Assembly (NCBI RefSeq): GCF_900100955.1
Contig: NZ_FNCC01000002.1
Location: 248,001 to 312,000 of the forward strand
Direction of reading: 5' to 3'
DNA: 64,000 bases
Source of the DNA: Lentzea fradiae
GTDB taxonomy: Bacteria; Actinomycetota; Actinomycetes; Mycobacteriales; Pseudonocardiaceae
Shown here: positions 42,226-51,206 of the stretch, one piece after another
How the letters are laid out: each line of letters starts with the position of its first letter
How positions within the stretch are numbered: the first letter of the stretch is position 1
The notes under the pieces: generated by a model
The model's input: only the letters and a program-made list of their open reading frames with translations
Database searches by the model: none
What the model was told of the DNA's origin: nothing
Translations under genes and position numbers: made by a program

Positions 42226-43806
42226 ATGCGTGTATCACGCTCCGAGCTTGCGAAGCTGAACCTCGCGGAAGCCGTCCAGAACAGTCTCAAGTACGGGATT
42301 GAACACTTCCCTCCTCTGGCATCTGATGAATGTCTTAGCGATGCGATAAGTCTAGTTGCGGAACAACTTCGCGCTCGGCTGGAGCGAAACTATCCGTTGC
42401 CAGTCGAGACGATTGGATATCCTCGTAAGTTGTTTGGTATCCGCCCAGTCGCTGTGAGCTCGCTTGGTACGCGCGCGCTCTATAAGGCGTTGGCGGGCAA
42501 GATGATTCCCTACCTGCCTGATCCAAGCCGAAGTGATGGAGCATGGCCGGCGCATAAAGAGTTCGGCTTGAAGTCAAAAGCTTCACACGTAGTTGAGTTC
42601 GATATCGCATCTTGTTACGAGTATGTGGATCACAACTTGCTATTAGAGGAGCTTGTGGTTCGAACTGGGGATGCCGGGACCCCGCAGCTAATGGCGAGCT
42701 TTCTTACCGAGTTGCAAGGTAGGCAGCTTGGTCTGCCTCAGCTTTGGTACGAGAGCGACATTCTTGCTGACACATATCTTGACATCCTCGCAAGGGGTTT
42801 GAGCCGAAACATGTTCGCAGTCTCGCGATTTGCGGACGACTTCCGTGTGCTCGCCTCCTCGTTTGAGGAGGCGAGCGCCGTAATCGAGCAAGCTTCTGAA
42901 CTCGCGAGAAGGATTGGTCTTGTTCTTTCCACTGAGAAGACCAAGATTTACACGCGAAAGACACTGGCGGCTCGTCACGAGACCGACGATGACATTCTGT
43001 CGAGATATTTCGCCGATGCAGAAGAAGCGATGGCGCAGGCGCGCGAGTTTATGATGAGCGGATACGACAGCGACGAAGATGATGATGAAGAAGAAATCGA
43101 ACTCGACTTTGCCGTTTATCATATGATTTTGCAGGACTGGTTCAAGGCCGCCGATCCGGTAGAAGGCGACCCGTTCCTACTTGAAAGACTTCAGGGGCTT
43201 ATACCCAGGATCCTTGCGGTATTGCGCCATGCGGAAGAGGCGGTAACTCCGGGACAACTTGCTGCGATTGCTAGTGATAACCAAGCGCGCGTCGAAGCCG
43301 TGGTGAAGTACATTGCCGCCAGGATGGAGCTAGAACGCGAACGGGTCAATCATGTTTCCTCCAATCCGTTCGCCGACGTAATTGATATTAGCGCTTTCAG
43401 TGCCCCACGTGTGTCAGAGAACTACTGGTTCACTATTAAGTCTATTGCCCTGAATAAGCGCCAGAATCCTTGGGTAAAGTTATGGGCAATCTATGCTGCC
43501 CGGATTCATGCCTCAGAGCCATTTGATGGCGATGAGTTGGAGGTGATGAAATGGCTTGACGAGCAGATTGATGACAGGCATGAATTGGTGCGTGCGGAAG
43601 CTGCATGGGCGCTTGTCAACGAAGGTCGAACCTCTGCGAGTGCAACCAAGATCGTGGAGCTGTATCAACGTGCTACAGATATGACTAGACCGCTCTTGGC
43701 TGCGGCTTTATCGAAGGTGAAGAGCTGCCCAGCGGGAGCGCTGAAGGCGGTGCAGAGTGACGGCCCGTTGATGAAGGAAGCCGTAGAATGGGCAAAAAAG
43801 AACTAA
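42226..43806 (+). CDS. Reverse transcriptase with helical-repeat C-terminus (defence-type RT)
   Basis: 526 aa. RT palm motifs are visible: motif A VVEFDIASCYEYVDH (Asp126), motif B-like QLGLPQ (167-172) then SDILADTYLDIL, catalytic FADD (202-205, in SRFADDF), and motif E GLVLSTEKTKIY (231-242). A strongly acidic patch (281-294) follows. Residues about 300-526 form helical HEAT-like repeats (LWAIYAARIH, RAEAAWALVNEG). This layout resembles abortive-infection/unknown-group RTs, which protect against phage. ATG 42226 has GAGG ahead. The DNA is visibly AT-richer than its surroundings. The next gene starts inside its end. Confidence 0.88.
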   Translation: MRVSRSELAKLNLAEAVQNSLKYGIEHFPPLASDECLSDAISLVAEQLRARLERNYPLPVETIGYPRKLFGIRPVAVSSLGTRALYKALAGKMIPYLPDPSRSDGAWPAHKEFGLKSKASHVVEFDIASCYEYVDHNLLLEELVVRTGDAGTPQLMASFLTELQGRQLGLPQLWYESDILADTYLDILARGLSRNMFAVSRFADDFRVLASSFEEASAVIEQASELARRIGLVLSTEKTKIYTRKTLAARHETDDDILSRYFADAEEAMAQAREFMMSGYDSDEDDDEEEIELDFAVYHMILQDWFKAADPVEGDPFLLERLQGLIPRILAVLRHAEEAVTPGQLAAIASDNQARVEAVVKYIAARMELERERVNHVSSNPFADVIDISAFSAPRVSENYWFTIKSIALNKRQNPWVKLWAIYAARIHASEPFDGDELEVMKWLDEQIDDRHELVRAEAAWALVNEGRTSASATKIVELYQRATDMTRPLLAAALSKVKSCPAGALKAVQSDGPLMKEAVEWAKKN

Positions 43807-44354
43807 GTCTTCGTAATACCTCGCTAAGTGCAAATAGAACCTTGACGGACATCGCACGGTTGCAACTGGCGGACGAGGTTCCCGAGCGGACGATAGTCCA
43901 CCTTGCCACCTTAGGTGAAACTTACATCGCTGAAATGTTGACGTCCCTAATTGCTCTCGAGGATGGCAACAGATCGAAAATGTACGAGGCCCTTCTGGGT
44001 GAGGTTCGCGAAGGGATGTTCAACTCTTGGCCTGCGATGTTTGAATGGCTACGCAGAGGGTTTGGTCTTAGCCTTCTCGGCGAGAAAGAGGTGCAGGACT
44101 TCACGTGTTGTGTAGACCTGCGAAACTCTATCGTGCACGGAAATAGTCGGCTCACGCGCATGCAGACGAAGCAGTTTGAAAAGTCCATCGACCTTCGCAA
44201 GAAGCTGGAAAGGACGATGCACGTGGCGATTCAGGGAAGTCGAATTATGGTCGATCGTGACTCGTCTCAGGCTGGCATAAAGGTATCTCGTTCGTTTATC
44301 TTCCGTGTTGACGATCTGATGATTCAGCAGTATCCGAGCCTCCTGGCGAGGTAG
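43788..44354 (+). CDS. HEPN-like RNase partner of the reverse transcriptase
   Basis: 188 aa, all helical in appearance. The motif LRNSIVHG gives R112-x4-H117, the R-x4-6-H signature of HEPN ribonucleases. It overlaps the RT by 19 bp with GGAAG ahead of ATG 43788, so the two are made together. In AbiA-type RTs a HEPN domain is known to be fused to the C-terminus; here it is a separate gene. A role as RNA-cleaving effector is inferred. Confidence 0.7.
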   Translation: MGKKELSLRNTSLSANRTLTDIARLQLADEVPERTIVHLATLGETYIAEMLTSLIALEDGNRSKMYEALLGEVREGMFNSWPAMFEWLRRGFGLSLLGEKEVQDFTCCVDLRNSIVHGNSRLTRMQTKQFEKSIDLRKKLERTMHVAIQGSRIMVDRDSSQAGIKVSRSFIFRVDDLMIQQYPSLLAR

Positions 44355-44407
44355 GCTCGTTGTGGCCCACTTGGCTATCCTACAACGTCACCGATAGGAT
44401 CTGCCGC

Positions 44408-44974
44408 ATGGATCTCTGGAGCCGGGCGTTCGAGGTTGCAGGTGTCTGCTTGGCAGACTCTCTGCCAATGCGCTGGAGTCATGTCCAGGGAGTCGCTCGA
44501 CAGTCGGCGCAAATGTCGGTGATTCTAAGCAAATCTGACTCCGATCTGCTCCGCTCGGCGGCGATTCTTCACGATATTGGCTACAGTTCGACGCTTCGGA
44601 AGACTGGTTTTCATCCGCTTGATGGTGCTCGATACCTTGCCGAAATCGGCTTTCCCAATCGTCTGTGTGCCCTCGTCGCGCATCACTCTTGTGCATATAG
44701 GGAAGCCGAGTTGCGTGGGTTGTCGGCTGAATTGACAGCGTGGAAAGATGAAGGGACTTCATTGCGGGACGCTTTGTGGTGGGCTGATATGACGACGACG
44801 CCGAGTGGTGAGATCACGAATGTGGGTGATCGAATTGAAGAGATTGAGAAGCGCTACGGACCTGAAGATCTGGTCACTTTCTTCATTCGCCAAGCAGAGC
44901 CCGAGTTGATCGGCGCTGTTGAGCGCACTGAGGCACGGCTACGCGCGGCGGGAGTCGACTACACCGCGAAGTAG
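44408..44974 (+). CDS. HD-domain phosphohydrolase
   Basis: 188 aa. Metal-binding H..HD..: RWSHVQGVARQSAQM supplies the first His, AAILHDIGY the HD pair, and LVAHHSCA a later His. Such proteins hydrolyse nucleotides or phosphoesters. ATG 44408 is chosen at the start of the fold. HD genes with a NUDIX gene are frequent in AICEs. Its end overlaps the convergent NUDIX gene by 16 bp. It may act with the RT-HEPN pair or belong to the element's accessory set. Confidence 0.8.
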   Translation: MDLWSRAFEVAGVCLADSLPMRWSHVQGVARQSAQMSVILSKSDSDLLRSAAILHDIGYSSTLRKTGFHPLDGARYLAEIGFPNRLCALVAHHSCAYREAELRGLSAELTAWKDEGTSLRDALWWADMTTTPSGEITNVGDRIEEIEKRYGPEDLVTFFIRQAEPELIGAVERTEARLRAAGVDYTAK

Positions 44975-45432
44975 GGCGTCGAGCGGTCTTCGAATCCGTG
45001 CTCGATTCGGAGCCTGATGGATGGGTGGATGTTAAGCGCGTCGAGGTCTCCGCGGCTCACCCAGTGAACTTCGCTCGACTCGTTGCTCGTCCGCAACTCC
45101 CCGCCAATCAGTCGCGCCCGGAAGCAGATGGAGAACTGCTGCCGCACCTCGCCATCGGTGTAGGCGATGACGTGGGCGGGGTCGGAGTACACGCCGATGA
45201 TGTCGACGGGTTCGACGTCGACCCCGGTCTCTTCCTTGACCTCGCGGATGACGGTGTGGCCGATGGTCTCGCCGACGTCCTGCGCTCCGCCGGGGATCGA
45301 GTACAGGTCGTTGTCGGTCCGCCGGATCATCAGTAGCCGGCCTTGCTCGTCCTGCACGAACGCCGTCACCGCTACGACGATGTTGGTCGCCTTCGGTGCG
45401 TTCGGGTCGTTGTAGTGATCAGTGCGAGCCAT
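44959..45432 (-). CDS. NUDIX hydrolase
   Basis: 157 aa. A full Nudix box, GGAQDVGETIGHTVIREVKEETGV in effect GX5EX7REVKEETG (about residues 50-73). It cleaves nucleoside diphosphate-X compounds. ATG 45432 lies 10 bp after the DUF5919 regulator, so both are on one transcript. NUDIX genes are a regular accessory of pSAM2-type elements. Confidence 0.92.
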   Translation of the reverse strand: MARTDHYNDPNAPKATNIVVAVTAFVQDEQGRLLMIRRTDNDLYSIPGGAQDVGETIGHTVIREVKEETGVDVEPVDIIGVYSDPAHVIAYTDGEVRQQFSICFRARLIGGELRTSNESSEVHWVSRGDLDALNIHPSIRLRIEHGFEDRSTPYFAV

Positions 45433-45442
45433 GTCTACCTGC

Positions 45443-46186
45443 CTACCACTTCGGCGGCTTCGCGCCATCCCAGACGCCCTGGAAGCTCTCGGCGTACGTC
45501 TCGAACAGGTCGCCCCCGGACAACCGCCGTAGGTGCAGGACTGGCGCGTGAGCTGCCATGAAGCCGTGCACGTGCGTGTTCACGAGCATCTCGTCATCGA
45601 AGCGGTAGATCGAGTTGTAGAGCGTCGTGCCGTGAAGTCGGATCTCCACGCCGGGCACCTCGGCCAGCGGCTTGTATATGGCCAGGGCGTTCCGGATCTT
45701 TGCGCCAAGCGTGGTCTTGCCGATGCCCTCTTCTTCGCTGCGGCGCGCGACCTCTCGGCTTGCCGGGTCTCCGAGCAGCAATCGGATCCGAACGCCATTC
45801 TCGGCCTTCTGGCGAAGCGTCTTGATCAGGGCTGGGTTGTCCACCAGGAACATGCCGGCGTAGACCAGGATCGAGATGCTGATCTTCGACTGCTCGATCA
45901 GATGCCCCCAGATGTCCTGCGGCACGGCGTGGCGGTGCGCGTACACCTGCACGACCTCGGACTCGTTGATCTCTTTCTTCTTCTCCGGCGCGACCGCGTC
46001 CGGCCAGAGGTAGGTCTCGGTCTCGCGGACCATCGCGGCTATGGCGTGCCGGTGGCGTGGGTACGGCGTCCGGTCCTGCGTGATCCACCGTTCGACGGTC
46101 TTCGGGTCTACGCCGGTTGCCTTGGCGACTTCATCAAAGCCCAAAGTGTTGCGCAGCAACGCATCCCGCAAGCGTTGGTTCGGCAT
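45443..46186 (-). CDS. XRE-type regulator with DUF5919 (PLD-like) domain
   Basis: 247 aa. Helix-turn-helix at about 5-60 (GFDEVAKATGVDPKTVERWI) and a DUF5919 phospholipase-D-like domain (about 90-245; ISILVYAGMFLVDNPALIK, then EMLVNTHVHGFMAAHAPVLHL). The canonical HKD motif is not evident. ATG 46186 has GGAGG. It probably senses a ligand and controls the NUDIX operon or element transfer. Confidence 0.88.
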   Translation of the reverse strand: MPNQRLRDALLRNTLGFDEVAKATGVDPKTVERWITQDRTPYPRHRHAIAAMVRETETYLWPDAVAPEKKKEINESEVVQVYAHRHAVPQDIWGHLIEQSKISISILVYAGMFLVDNPALIKTLRQKAENGVRIRLLLGDPASREVARRSEEEGIGKTTLGAKIRNALAIYKPLAEVPGVEIRLHGTTLYNSIYRFDDEMLVNTHVHGFMAAHAPVLHLRRLSGGDLFETYAESFQGVWDGAKPPKW

Positions 46187-46344
46187 GGCCCATCCTCCGT
46201 ACAACTAGGGACGACTTCAATGTAGCCGAGACGTCTGTAGTTGTCCTGATGTGTGGTGTTGACGTCCTGCCGATTCGTCGAAAGTCGTAGGTGTCGAAAC
46301 GTCGGGGACCAGCCCCGACCGGCACGAACGACAGGAGAACGACG

Positions 46345-46800
46345 ATGGCGATCACAGGTGGGAGCAGGCTCCCGGCGGGTCACGACTTCGTGTTCCCGAG
46401 GGGCGCGCTCGTGATGGGCGTCGAGCCGGTGCTTAAGTTCCAGTCGGCGGAGGACCGCGCCAAGGGGCTCCCCGTCGAGCAGGAGGTCGACAAGGACAAC
46501 GGGCAGCTCGTGTGGTCCGTCCTCGTCATCGACCAGGCGGCGGAGCGCAAGACGGACGCGGCGGTCACGGTCAAGATTTCCGCGTCTCACCGGCCCGTTC
46601 CGCCTGAGGCGATTCCCGGTACGGACATCCGTCCCGCCGTGTTCGAGGGGTTGACGGTCACGCCGTGGATCGATGACAAGGGCTGCCGTGGGGGCCACGT
46701 CGGTGAGCGTCACCGCTGCCGGGCGAAGCTGGGCTACAGCCTGCGCGCCACCGGCATGAAGGCGGCCGTCGCGTCCAAGCCCGCACCCAAGGCGGCGTGA
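46345..46800 (+). CDS. AICE conserved protein, 151 aa
   Basis: First gene of the rightward transfer operon; ATG 46345 with AGGAG. FVFPRGALVMGVEPVLKF, WSVLVIDQAAERK and a GCRGGHVGERHRCRAKLG segment near the end, ending in a Lys/Ala tail. It is a common companion of AICE transfer genes; role not known to me. Confidence 0.8.
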   Translation: MAITGGSRLPAGHDFVFPRGALVMGVEPVLKFQSAEDRAKGLPVEQEVDKDNGQLVWSVLVIDQAAERKTDAAVTVKISASHRPVPPEAIPGTDIRPAVFEGLTVTPWIDDKGCRGGHVGERHRCRAKLGYSLRATGMKAAVASKPAPKAA

Positions 46801-46803
46801 TCC

Positions 46804-47004
46804 GTGGCCGACTTGATGCGCCTGCACCTGACGGCGAACCTGCCGATCCGGGTGGAACCGCTCGTCTTCGCTGGACGGGTCGAGTTCCGGTTGGGCAACG
46901 CGTTTCCGGCCGTCCTGGTGGTTGACGCGGAAGCGCTACCCCGGCTTGCGGAGGCGGTCGCGGAGGGACAGACGGCCCTGGATGCGGCGCGGGGTGGTCA
47001 GTGA
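46804..47004 (+). CDS. Small AICE protein, 66 aa
   Basis: GTG 46804 is 3 bases after the upstream stop. Beta-rich then a helix (LPRLAEAVAEGQTALDAA). TGA overlaps the next ATG. Function unknown; coupling suggests a real gene. Confidence 0.65.
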   Translation: MADLMRLHLTANLPIRVEPLVFAGRVEFRLGNAFPAVLVVDAEALPRLAEAVAEGQTALDAARGGQ

Positions 47005-47264
47005 TGGGGTTCAACGCCACCTGTACGCCCGGTCGAGACGCGGGCGCGGCCATGATCCGGATGACGCCCGAGGTCCCGGCGCTGGCCATCTACCTCGACC
47101 CGGTCAACATTGCGATCCAGCTCCCGCCCTTTCCCGGCGGGTCGGACGTGCTGATGCGGTTCTGCCAGGAGTTGTCGCGGGAGGCGGCCAAGCTGGCTGA
47201 CCACCTCGGCAACCAGGAGGGGCGTCACGCGCTCGCGGAGGAGGCTCCCGATGTCCGCGGTTAA
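47004..47264 (+). CDS. Small AICE protein, 86 aa
   Basis: ATG 47004 sits in the TGATG overlap. VPALAIYLDPVNIAIQLPPFP then a helix (RFCQELSREAAKLADHL). Function unknown. Its end overlaps the next gene by 14 bp. Confidence 0.65.
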   Translation: MGFNATCTPGRDAGAAMIRMTPEVPALAIYLDPVNIAIQLPPFPGGSDVLMRFCQELSREAAKLADHLGNQEGRHALAEEAPDVRG

Positions 47265-47511
47265 CGCCATGCACTGGGGCTTGGCGGAACAGGTTCGGAC
47301 GCTGAGCGAGGCGCACGACGTCTTGAGCAAGCTCCTGCCCAATCCGAAGTCCGCGCCCGAAGTGCTGAGGGACTACTACCTCCGCTCGGCCGCCGTCTAC
47401 GCCCGCGTCGCTGAGATCGATCGCAGCCACCACCACGAGGCCATGTACTGGGCGAACCGTGAGCGTGAGAAGGGGGAGGCGATCAAGGTCACGAAGACGG
47501 CGAAGAAGTAG
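47251..47511 (+). CDS. AMED_5909-type small protein, 86 aa
   Basis: The pattern LRDYYLRSAAVYARVAEIDRSHHHEAMYWANRER (shown as YYLRSAAVYARVAEID and HHHEAMYWANRE) marks a small helical family known from Amycolatopsis. Function unknown. It supports a pseudonocardial host. Confidence 0.8.
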   Translation: MSAVNAMHWGLAEQVRTLSEAHDVLSKLLPNPKSAPEVLRDYYLRSAAVYARVAEIDRSHHHEAMYWANREREKGEAIKVTKTAKK

Positions 47512-47668
47512 CGGAAGTCCTCATTGGACATAGCGCGTGACTCTGCTGGGTTATGCGGCGATGCCGCACGTCTTGTTGCGGTGCAAAGAGAACGTGAGAC
47601 GCAGGAGCGGAAACCGGCTACCAACCTTGCCGCTCCTGCGTTGTCCACCCAACTCGGGAGTGAACAAG

Positions 47669-47932
47669 ATGAGCGTAGAGCCTGAGCGCATTCGTGCGCT
47701 AGACCGGGATCAAATGATCTCCACCAGGCGGACCGTTTCCACCTACGCCGTGATGCTTGACGGCGGCTCGCTGGAGACGATGGAACTCACGGCCGCGCAG
47801 GCTCGGGGCTTCGAATGCTTCACCTGTCGGGCGCAGCACACCGCCACTTCGGGAGCGTTCCAGCCTGTTGGGCGTATCCCGAGTGTTGGCAGCGTCTTCC
47901 AGTGCCTGAAGTGCGCTGGCGGTGCGCGATGA
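47669..47932 (+). CDS. Small zinc-ribbon-like protein, 87 aa
   Basis: GGGAG precedes ATG 47669. Two CxxC pairs, CFTC and CLKC, 32 residues apart, make a likely zinc ribbon. TGA overlaps the translocase ATG (ATGA). Probably a transfer accessory. Confidence 0.75.
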   Translation: MSVEPERIRALDRDQMISTRRTVSTYAVMLDGGSLETMELTAAQARGFECFTCRAQHTATSGAFQPVGRIPSVGSVFQCLKCAGGAR

Positions 47933-49392
47933 AGGGCAACCGTTGGGTTGATCCCGCGCCGTTCGAGGGTGCGCGTCCACGGGTCCCGTGGTGGGTGTGG
48001 CTGCCCGGCTGGATCAAGATTCTGCTTGCGCCGGTCGCCCTGATCTGGCTCGCCGGCCGACTGGCCGTGAAGCTCGTCGTAGTGACGGTCCGGTACCCGG
48101 TCGTGGTCACGGCCTGCCTCGGCAGTTACATCGGTTACCGCGAGTTCGGGCTGTCGCCGCTGGTCTTGGCGCTGCTGTCGCTCGTGTGTGCTCTGACGGT
48201 CTGGTACGGCCTCGATCGCGGCTCGTTCCTGCGGCACGGCTGGTACCGCGTCCTGACCGAGTGGCGGCGGCTCACGGTCTACGTGCCGCACTGGCGCACC
48301 GTGATGCGGCTCGCTGAGCTGGCCAAGGACAGTCGAGGCAGGGAGTACCGGCCGAAGCTGCGTCGCGTCCGGTCGGAGGGCTGGCGGGACAAGGTCCGGG
48401 TTCGCATGATCCCGGCCCAGTCTCCGGAGCAGTGGGAAGCGCGGCGCGACAACCTGGCGCACTCCTTCAACGCGCGGTCCTGCCGTGTGCGGGTGCTGTG
48501 GCCGAGCGTGCTTGAGCTCGACTTCATCCACTCTGATCCGCTGTCGCGTCCGGTCGCGGTGCCGCAGCTCGCCGCTGTCGGAGACGTCGACCTCAAGCGC
48601 GTTGTCGTTGGTCGTACCGAGACTGGTAAGCCCTGGCGGCTGAAGCTGCTCGGCTCTCAGGTGCTCGTGGTCGGGGTGCCCGGCGCTGGCAAGGGCTCGG
48701 TGCTCTGGTCGATCGTCTGGCAGCTTGCCCCGGCTATCAAGGCGGGCATGGTGCGGCTCGTCGGCATCGATCCCAAGGGCGGCATGGAGCTGGGGCAGTG
48801 TCCGGACGCGTTCGAGAAGGTGATCTACGACAACGGGCCGGAAGCTGTTGCCCTGCTTGAAGAAATCGCCACAGAGGTTAAGGAACGCGCGGCGCGATAC
48901 CGGGGCATCCGGCGCTTGTGGGCACGCGGTACGGGTGAGCCGTTCACGGTCCTGATCGTGGATGAGCTGGCGGATCTGATCGCCTATCAGCCCGACCGGA
49001 ATCTCCGCGAACGTGCGACGCGGGCCGTGCAGACGATCACCTCGCAGGGACGTGCTCCGGGCTACGCCGTCGTCGGCCTGGTCCAGGACCCGCGCAAGGA
49101 GGTCGTCTCCTTCCGGCACCTGTTCACCACGCGCGTTGCGCTGCGGCTGGATGAGCCGGTCCAGGTCGACATGGTGCTTGGTGACGGCGTTCGGCAACGG
49201 GGGGCGGCTGCTCACGAGATCAGCGAGAACACGCCTGGTGTCGCCTGGCTCAAGGAGGACGGACAGCGCGAACCGGAGCGTGCGCGGGCCTTCCACGTCA
49301 CGGACGCGGACCTCGTTGAGCTGGGCGTTTACCTCGCCCCGGCCACCGTGCACGAGTTCCCGACCAGCGGTGAGGGGAGGGCGGCGGCGTGA
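47929..49392 (+). CDS. FtsK/SpoIIIE-type DNA translocase (TraB-like transfer protein)
   Basis: 487 aa: membrane helices near 25-95, a linker, then an FtsK motor with Walker A GVPGAGKGS (about 245-253) and Walker B FTVLIVDELADL. AICEs move double-stranded DNA through a hexameric translocase of this kind in hyphal mating. ATG 47929 overlaps the upstream stop and its own TGA overlaps the rep GTG. Confidence 0.93.
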   Translation: MKGNRWVDPAPFEGARPRVPWWVWLPGWIKILLAPVALIWLAGRLAVKLVVVTVRYPVVVTACLGSYIGYREFGLSPLVLALLSLVCALTVWYGLDRGSFLRHGWYRVLTEWRRLTVYVPHWRTVMRLAELAKDSRGREYRPKLRRVRSEGWRDKVRVRMIPAQSPEQWEARRDNLAHSFNARSCRVRVLWPSVLELDFIHSDPLSRPVAVPQLAAVGDVDLKRVVVGRTETGKPWRLKLLGSQVLVVGVPGAGKGSVLWSIVWQLAPAIKAGMVRLVGIDPKGGMELGQCPDAFEKVIYDNGPEAVALLEEIATEVKERAARYRGIRRLWARGTGEPFTVLIVDELADLIAYQPDRNLRERATRAVQTITSQGRAPGYAVVGLVQDPRKEVVSFRHLFTTRVALRLDEPVQVDMVLGDGVRQRGAAAHEISENTPGVAWLKEDGQREPERARAFHVTDADLVELGVYLAPATVHEFPTSGEGRAAA

Positions 49393-50993
49393 CCGAGTAC
49401 CTGACTCGTTCGGAGCGGATGAAGCAGCCGGCCGCGCTCGACATCGCTCGTGCCGTCGCTGAGGAGCACGGCGTCTGCGTCCGGCCGTTGGCCAAGGAAC
49501 GGATCGACCTCGACACTGGACGCGTCGACATCGTCCCGGTGCCGTGCGGCGCGACGGTCGCGAGTGTGTGTCCCACCTGCGCGGAGAAGAACCGGCGTCT
49601 GCGGATGGCGCAGTGCCGCGAGGGATGGCACCTCACCGAAGAGCCAGACTTCACGCCAGACGCTCCGAGCGACGATCAGCGGGAACTGACCGCCTACCGG
49701 GCTGATCTCGTGAAGGCCTTCCGTCTGGCCCTCGATGAGGGTGACGAGGTCGGAGCGGAGGAGGTCCGGGAGGAGGTTGCGGAGGTCGATGCCGAACTTC
49801 GGCAACTCGGAGTCCGCGGTTCACTTCCCTCCCTGGAAGTGCCGCTCAAGGCAGCTCGTAAGCGGTCCACCAGGCGGCGGCAGGACGCGCCCAACCTGCC
49901 TCGGCGGCCGGTCAGCAAGCGCACGGTCGGGAAGGTGTTCGGGGGCAAGTACCAGCCCTCGACGTTCCTCACGCTGACGCTCGACACCTACGGCAAGGTG
50001 CGCAGCGACGGCGCGCCCGTTGACCCGGCGACCTACAACTACAGGCGTGCGGCTCGGGACGCGGTGCACTTCGCGGCCCTGCTCGATCGGTTCGTCCAGA
50101 ACCTTCGGCGCTGTGTCGGCTGGGAGGTCCAGTACTTCTCGACCGTCGAGCCGCAGAGGCGGTTGGCTCCGCACTGGCACGCGGCGGTTCGGGGTTCCAT
50201 CTCGCGGGCAGAGCTGCGGGCGGTAGCTGAAGCCACCTACCACCAGGTCTGGTGGCCCGAGCACGACGAGATCAAGTACGGCGGCGACAACCTGCCGGTG
50301 TGGGACGTCCGGGCCAAGGGCTTCGTTGATCCGCAGACCCGAAAGGCCCTGCCTACCTGGGAAGACGCACTCGACCAGGTGGAGCGGCCCGCCCACGTCG
50401 CACGGTTCGGGGTGCAGGTGCACTCCAAGGGCATTCTCGGCGGCACCGAAGAGGCCGGACGGCACATCGGCTACCTGACGAAGTACCTCACCAAGAGCAT
50501 CAATGAGTGCTTCGAGGCGCAGACCGCACGGCAGGAGGACCACGCCGAACGGCTGTGCGCTGAGCTCGCGGTCACGCCCTGCTCGCCGAACTGCCCGATC
50601 TGGCTGCTCTACGGCGTCCAGCCTCGCGGCGCTCGGCTGTCCACGGTGCCTGGCAAGTGCAAGGGGAAGGCACATAAGCGGACCACGCTCGGGGTGGCTG
50701 GGCGGCGGGTGCTCGTGTCGCGGAAGTGGTCCGGGAAGTCGCTCGCTGACCACAAGCACGACCGGAAGACGTTCGTTCGGCAACTGCTCGCCGACGTCGG
50801 GATCAAGCCCGAAGACCAGCCCCAACGGGTCGTCTGGAACAACGTCGAACCCGGTGACCCGAACGTGCCGCCTCGAGCCCATCTGCTCTTGAGTGCCGTC
50901 GCTGAGCGGCGGAGGTGGAAGGCCGAATACACGGCCGCACTGCTCGCATCTGCCGGACCTCCGGGGAGTTCGGCAACTTTGCACGCTGCTTGA
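49389..50993 (+). CDS. repSA: Rolling-circle replication initiator (RepSA-like)
   Basis: 534 aa. An N-terminal Cys-rich segment (CGATVASVCPTCAEKNRR) precedes the Rep domain: FLTLTLDTYG (motif 1), LAPHWHAAVRG with the HxH metal site (motif 2), and HIGYLTKYLTKS with the candidate nicking Tyr (motif 3). It starts AICE replication after excision. Starts at a GTGA overlap. Confidence 0.9.
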   Translation: MTEYLTRSERMKQPAALDIARAVAEEHGVCVRPLAKERIDLDTGRVDIVPVPCGATVASVCPTCAEKNRRLRMAQCREGWHLTEEPDFTPDAPSDDQRELTAYRADLVKAFRLALDEGDEVGAEEVREEVAEVDAELRQLGVRGSLPSLEVPLKAARKRSTRRRQDAPNLPRRPVSKRTVGKVFGGKYQPSTFLTLTLDTYGKVRSDGAPVDPATYNYRRAARDAVHFAALLDRFVQNLRRCVGWEVQYFSTVEPQRRLAPHWHAAVRGSISRAELRAVAEATYHQVWWPEHDEIKYGGDNLPVWDVRAKGFVDPQTRKALPTWEDALDQVERPAHVARFGVQVHSKGILGGTEEAGRHIGYLTKYLTKSINECFEAQTARQEDHAERLCAELAVTPCSPNCPIWLLYGVQPRGARLSTVPGKCKGKAHKRTTLGVAGRRVLVSRKWSGKSLADHKHDRKTFVRQLLADVGIKPEDQPQRVVWNNVEPGDPNVPPRAHLLLSAVAERRRWKAEYTAALLASAGPPGSSATLHAA

Positions 50994-51011
50994 TCTCAAA
51001 GGGGGAACATC

Positions 51012-51206
51012 ATGGAGACACGTCAGTTCGAGCCACTGTGGACAGTCAGCGACGTTGCGGCCTACCTGAACGTCCCGGTCCACACGCTCTACGGTTGGAG
51101 GACCAAGAACTACGGGCCGCCTGCTCGACGCATCGGCAAGCACCTGCGGTACCTGCCGTCCGAGGTGCGGAGCTGGTTCGAGCACCTGCTTGAGGAGGCA
51201 GCCTGA
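51012..51206 (+). CDS. xis: Excisionase (MerR/AlpA-like helix-turn-helix)
   Basis: 64 aa: WTVSDVAAYLNVPVHTLYGWRTKNYGPPA, quoted in part, is the winged-helix of Xis proteins. GGGGGAAC precedes the ATG. Its TGA overlaps the int ATG. Confidence 0.92.
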   Translation: METRQFEPLWTVSDVAAYLNVPVHTLYGWRTKNYGPPARRIGKHLRYLPSEVRSWFEHLLEEAA

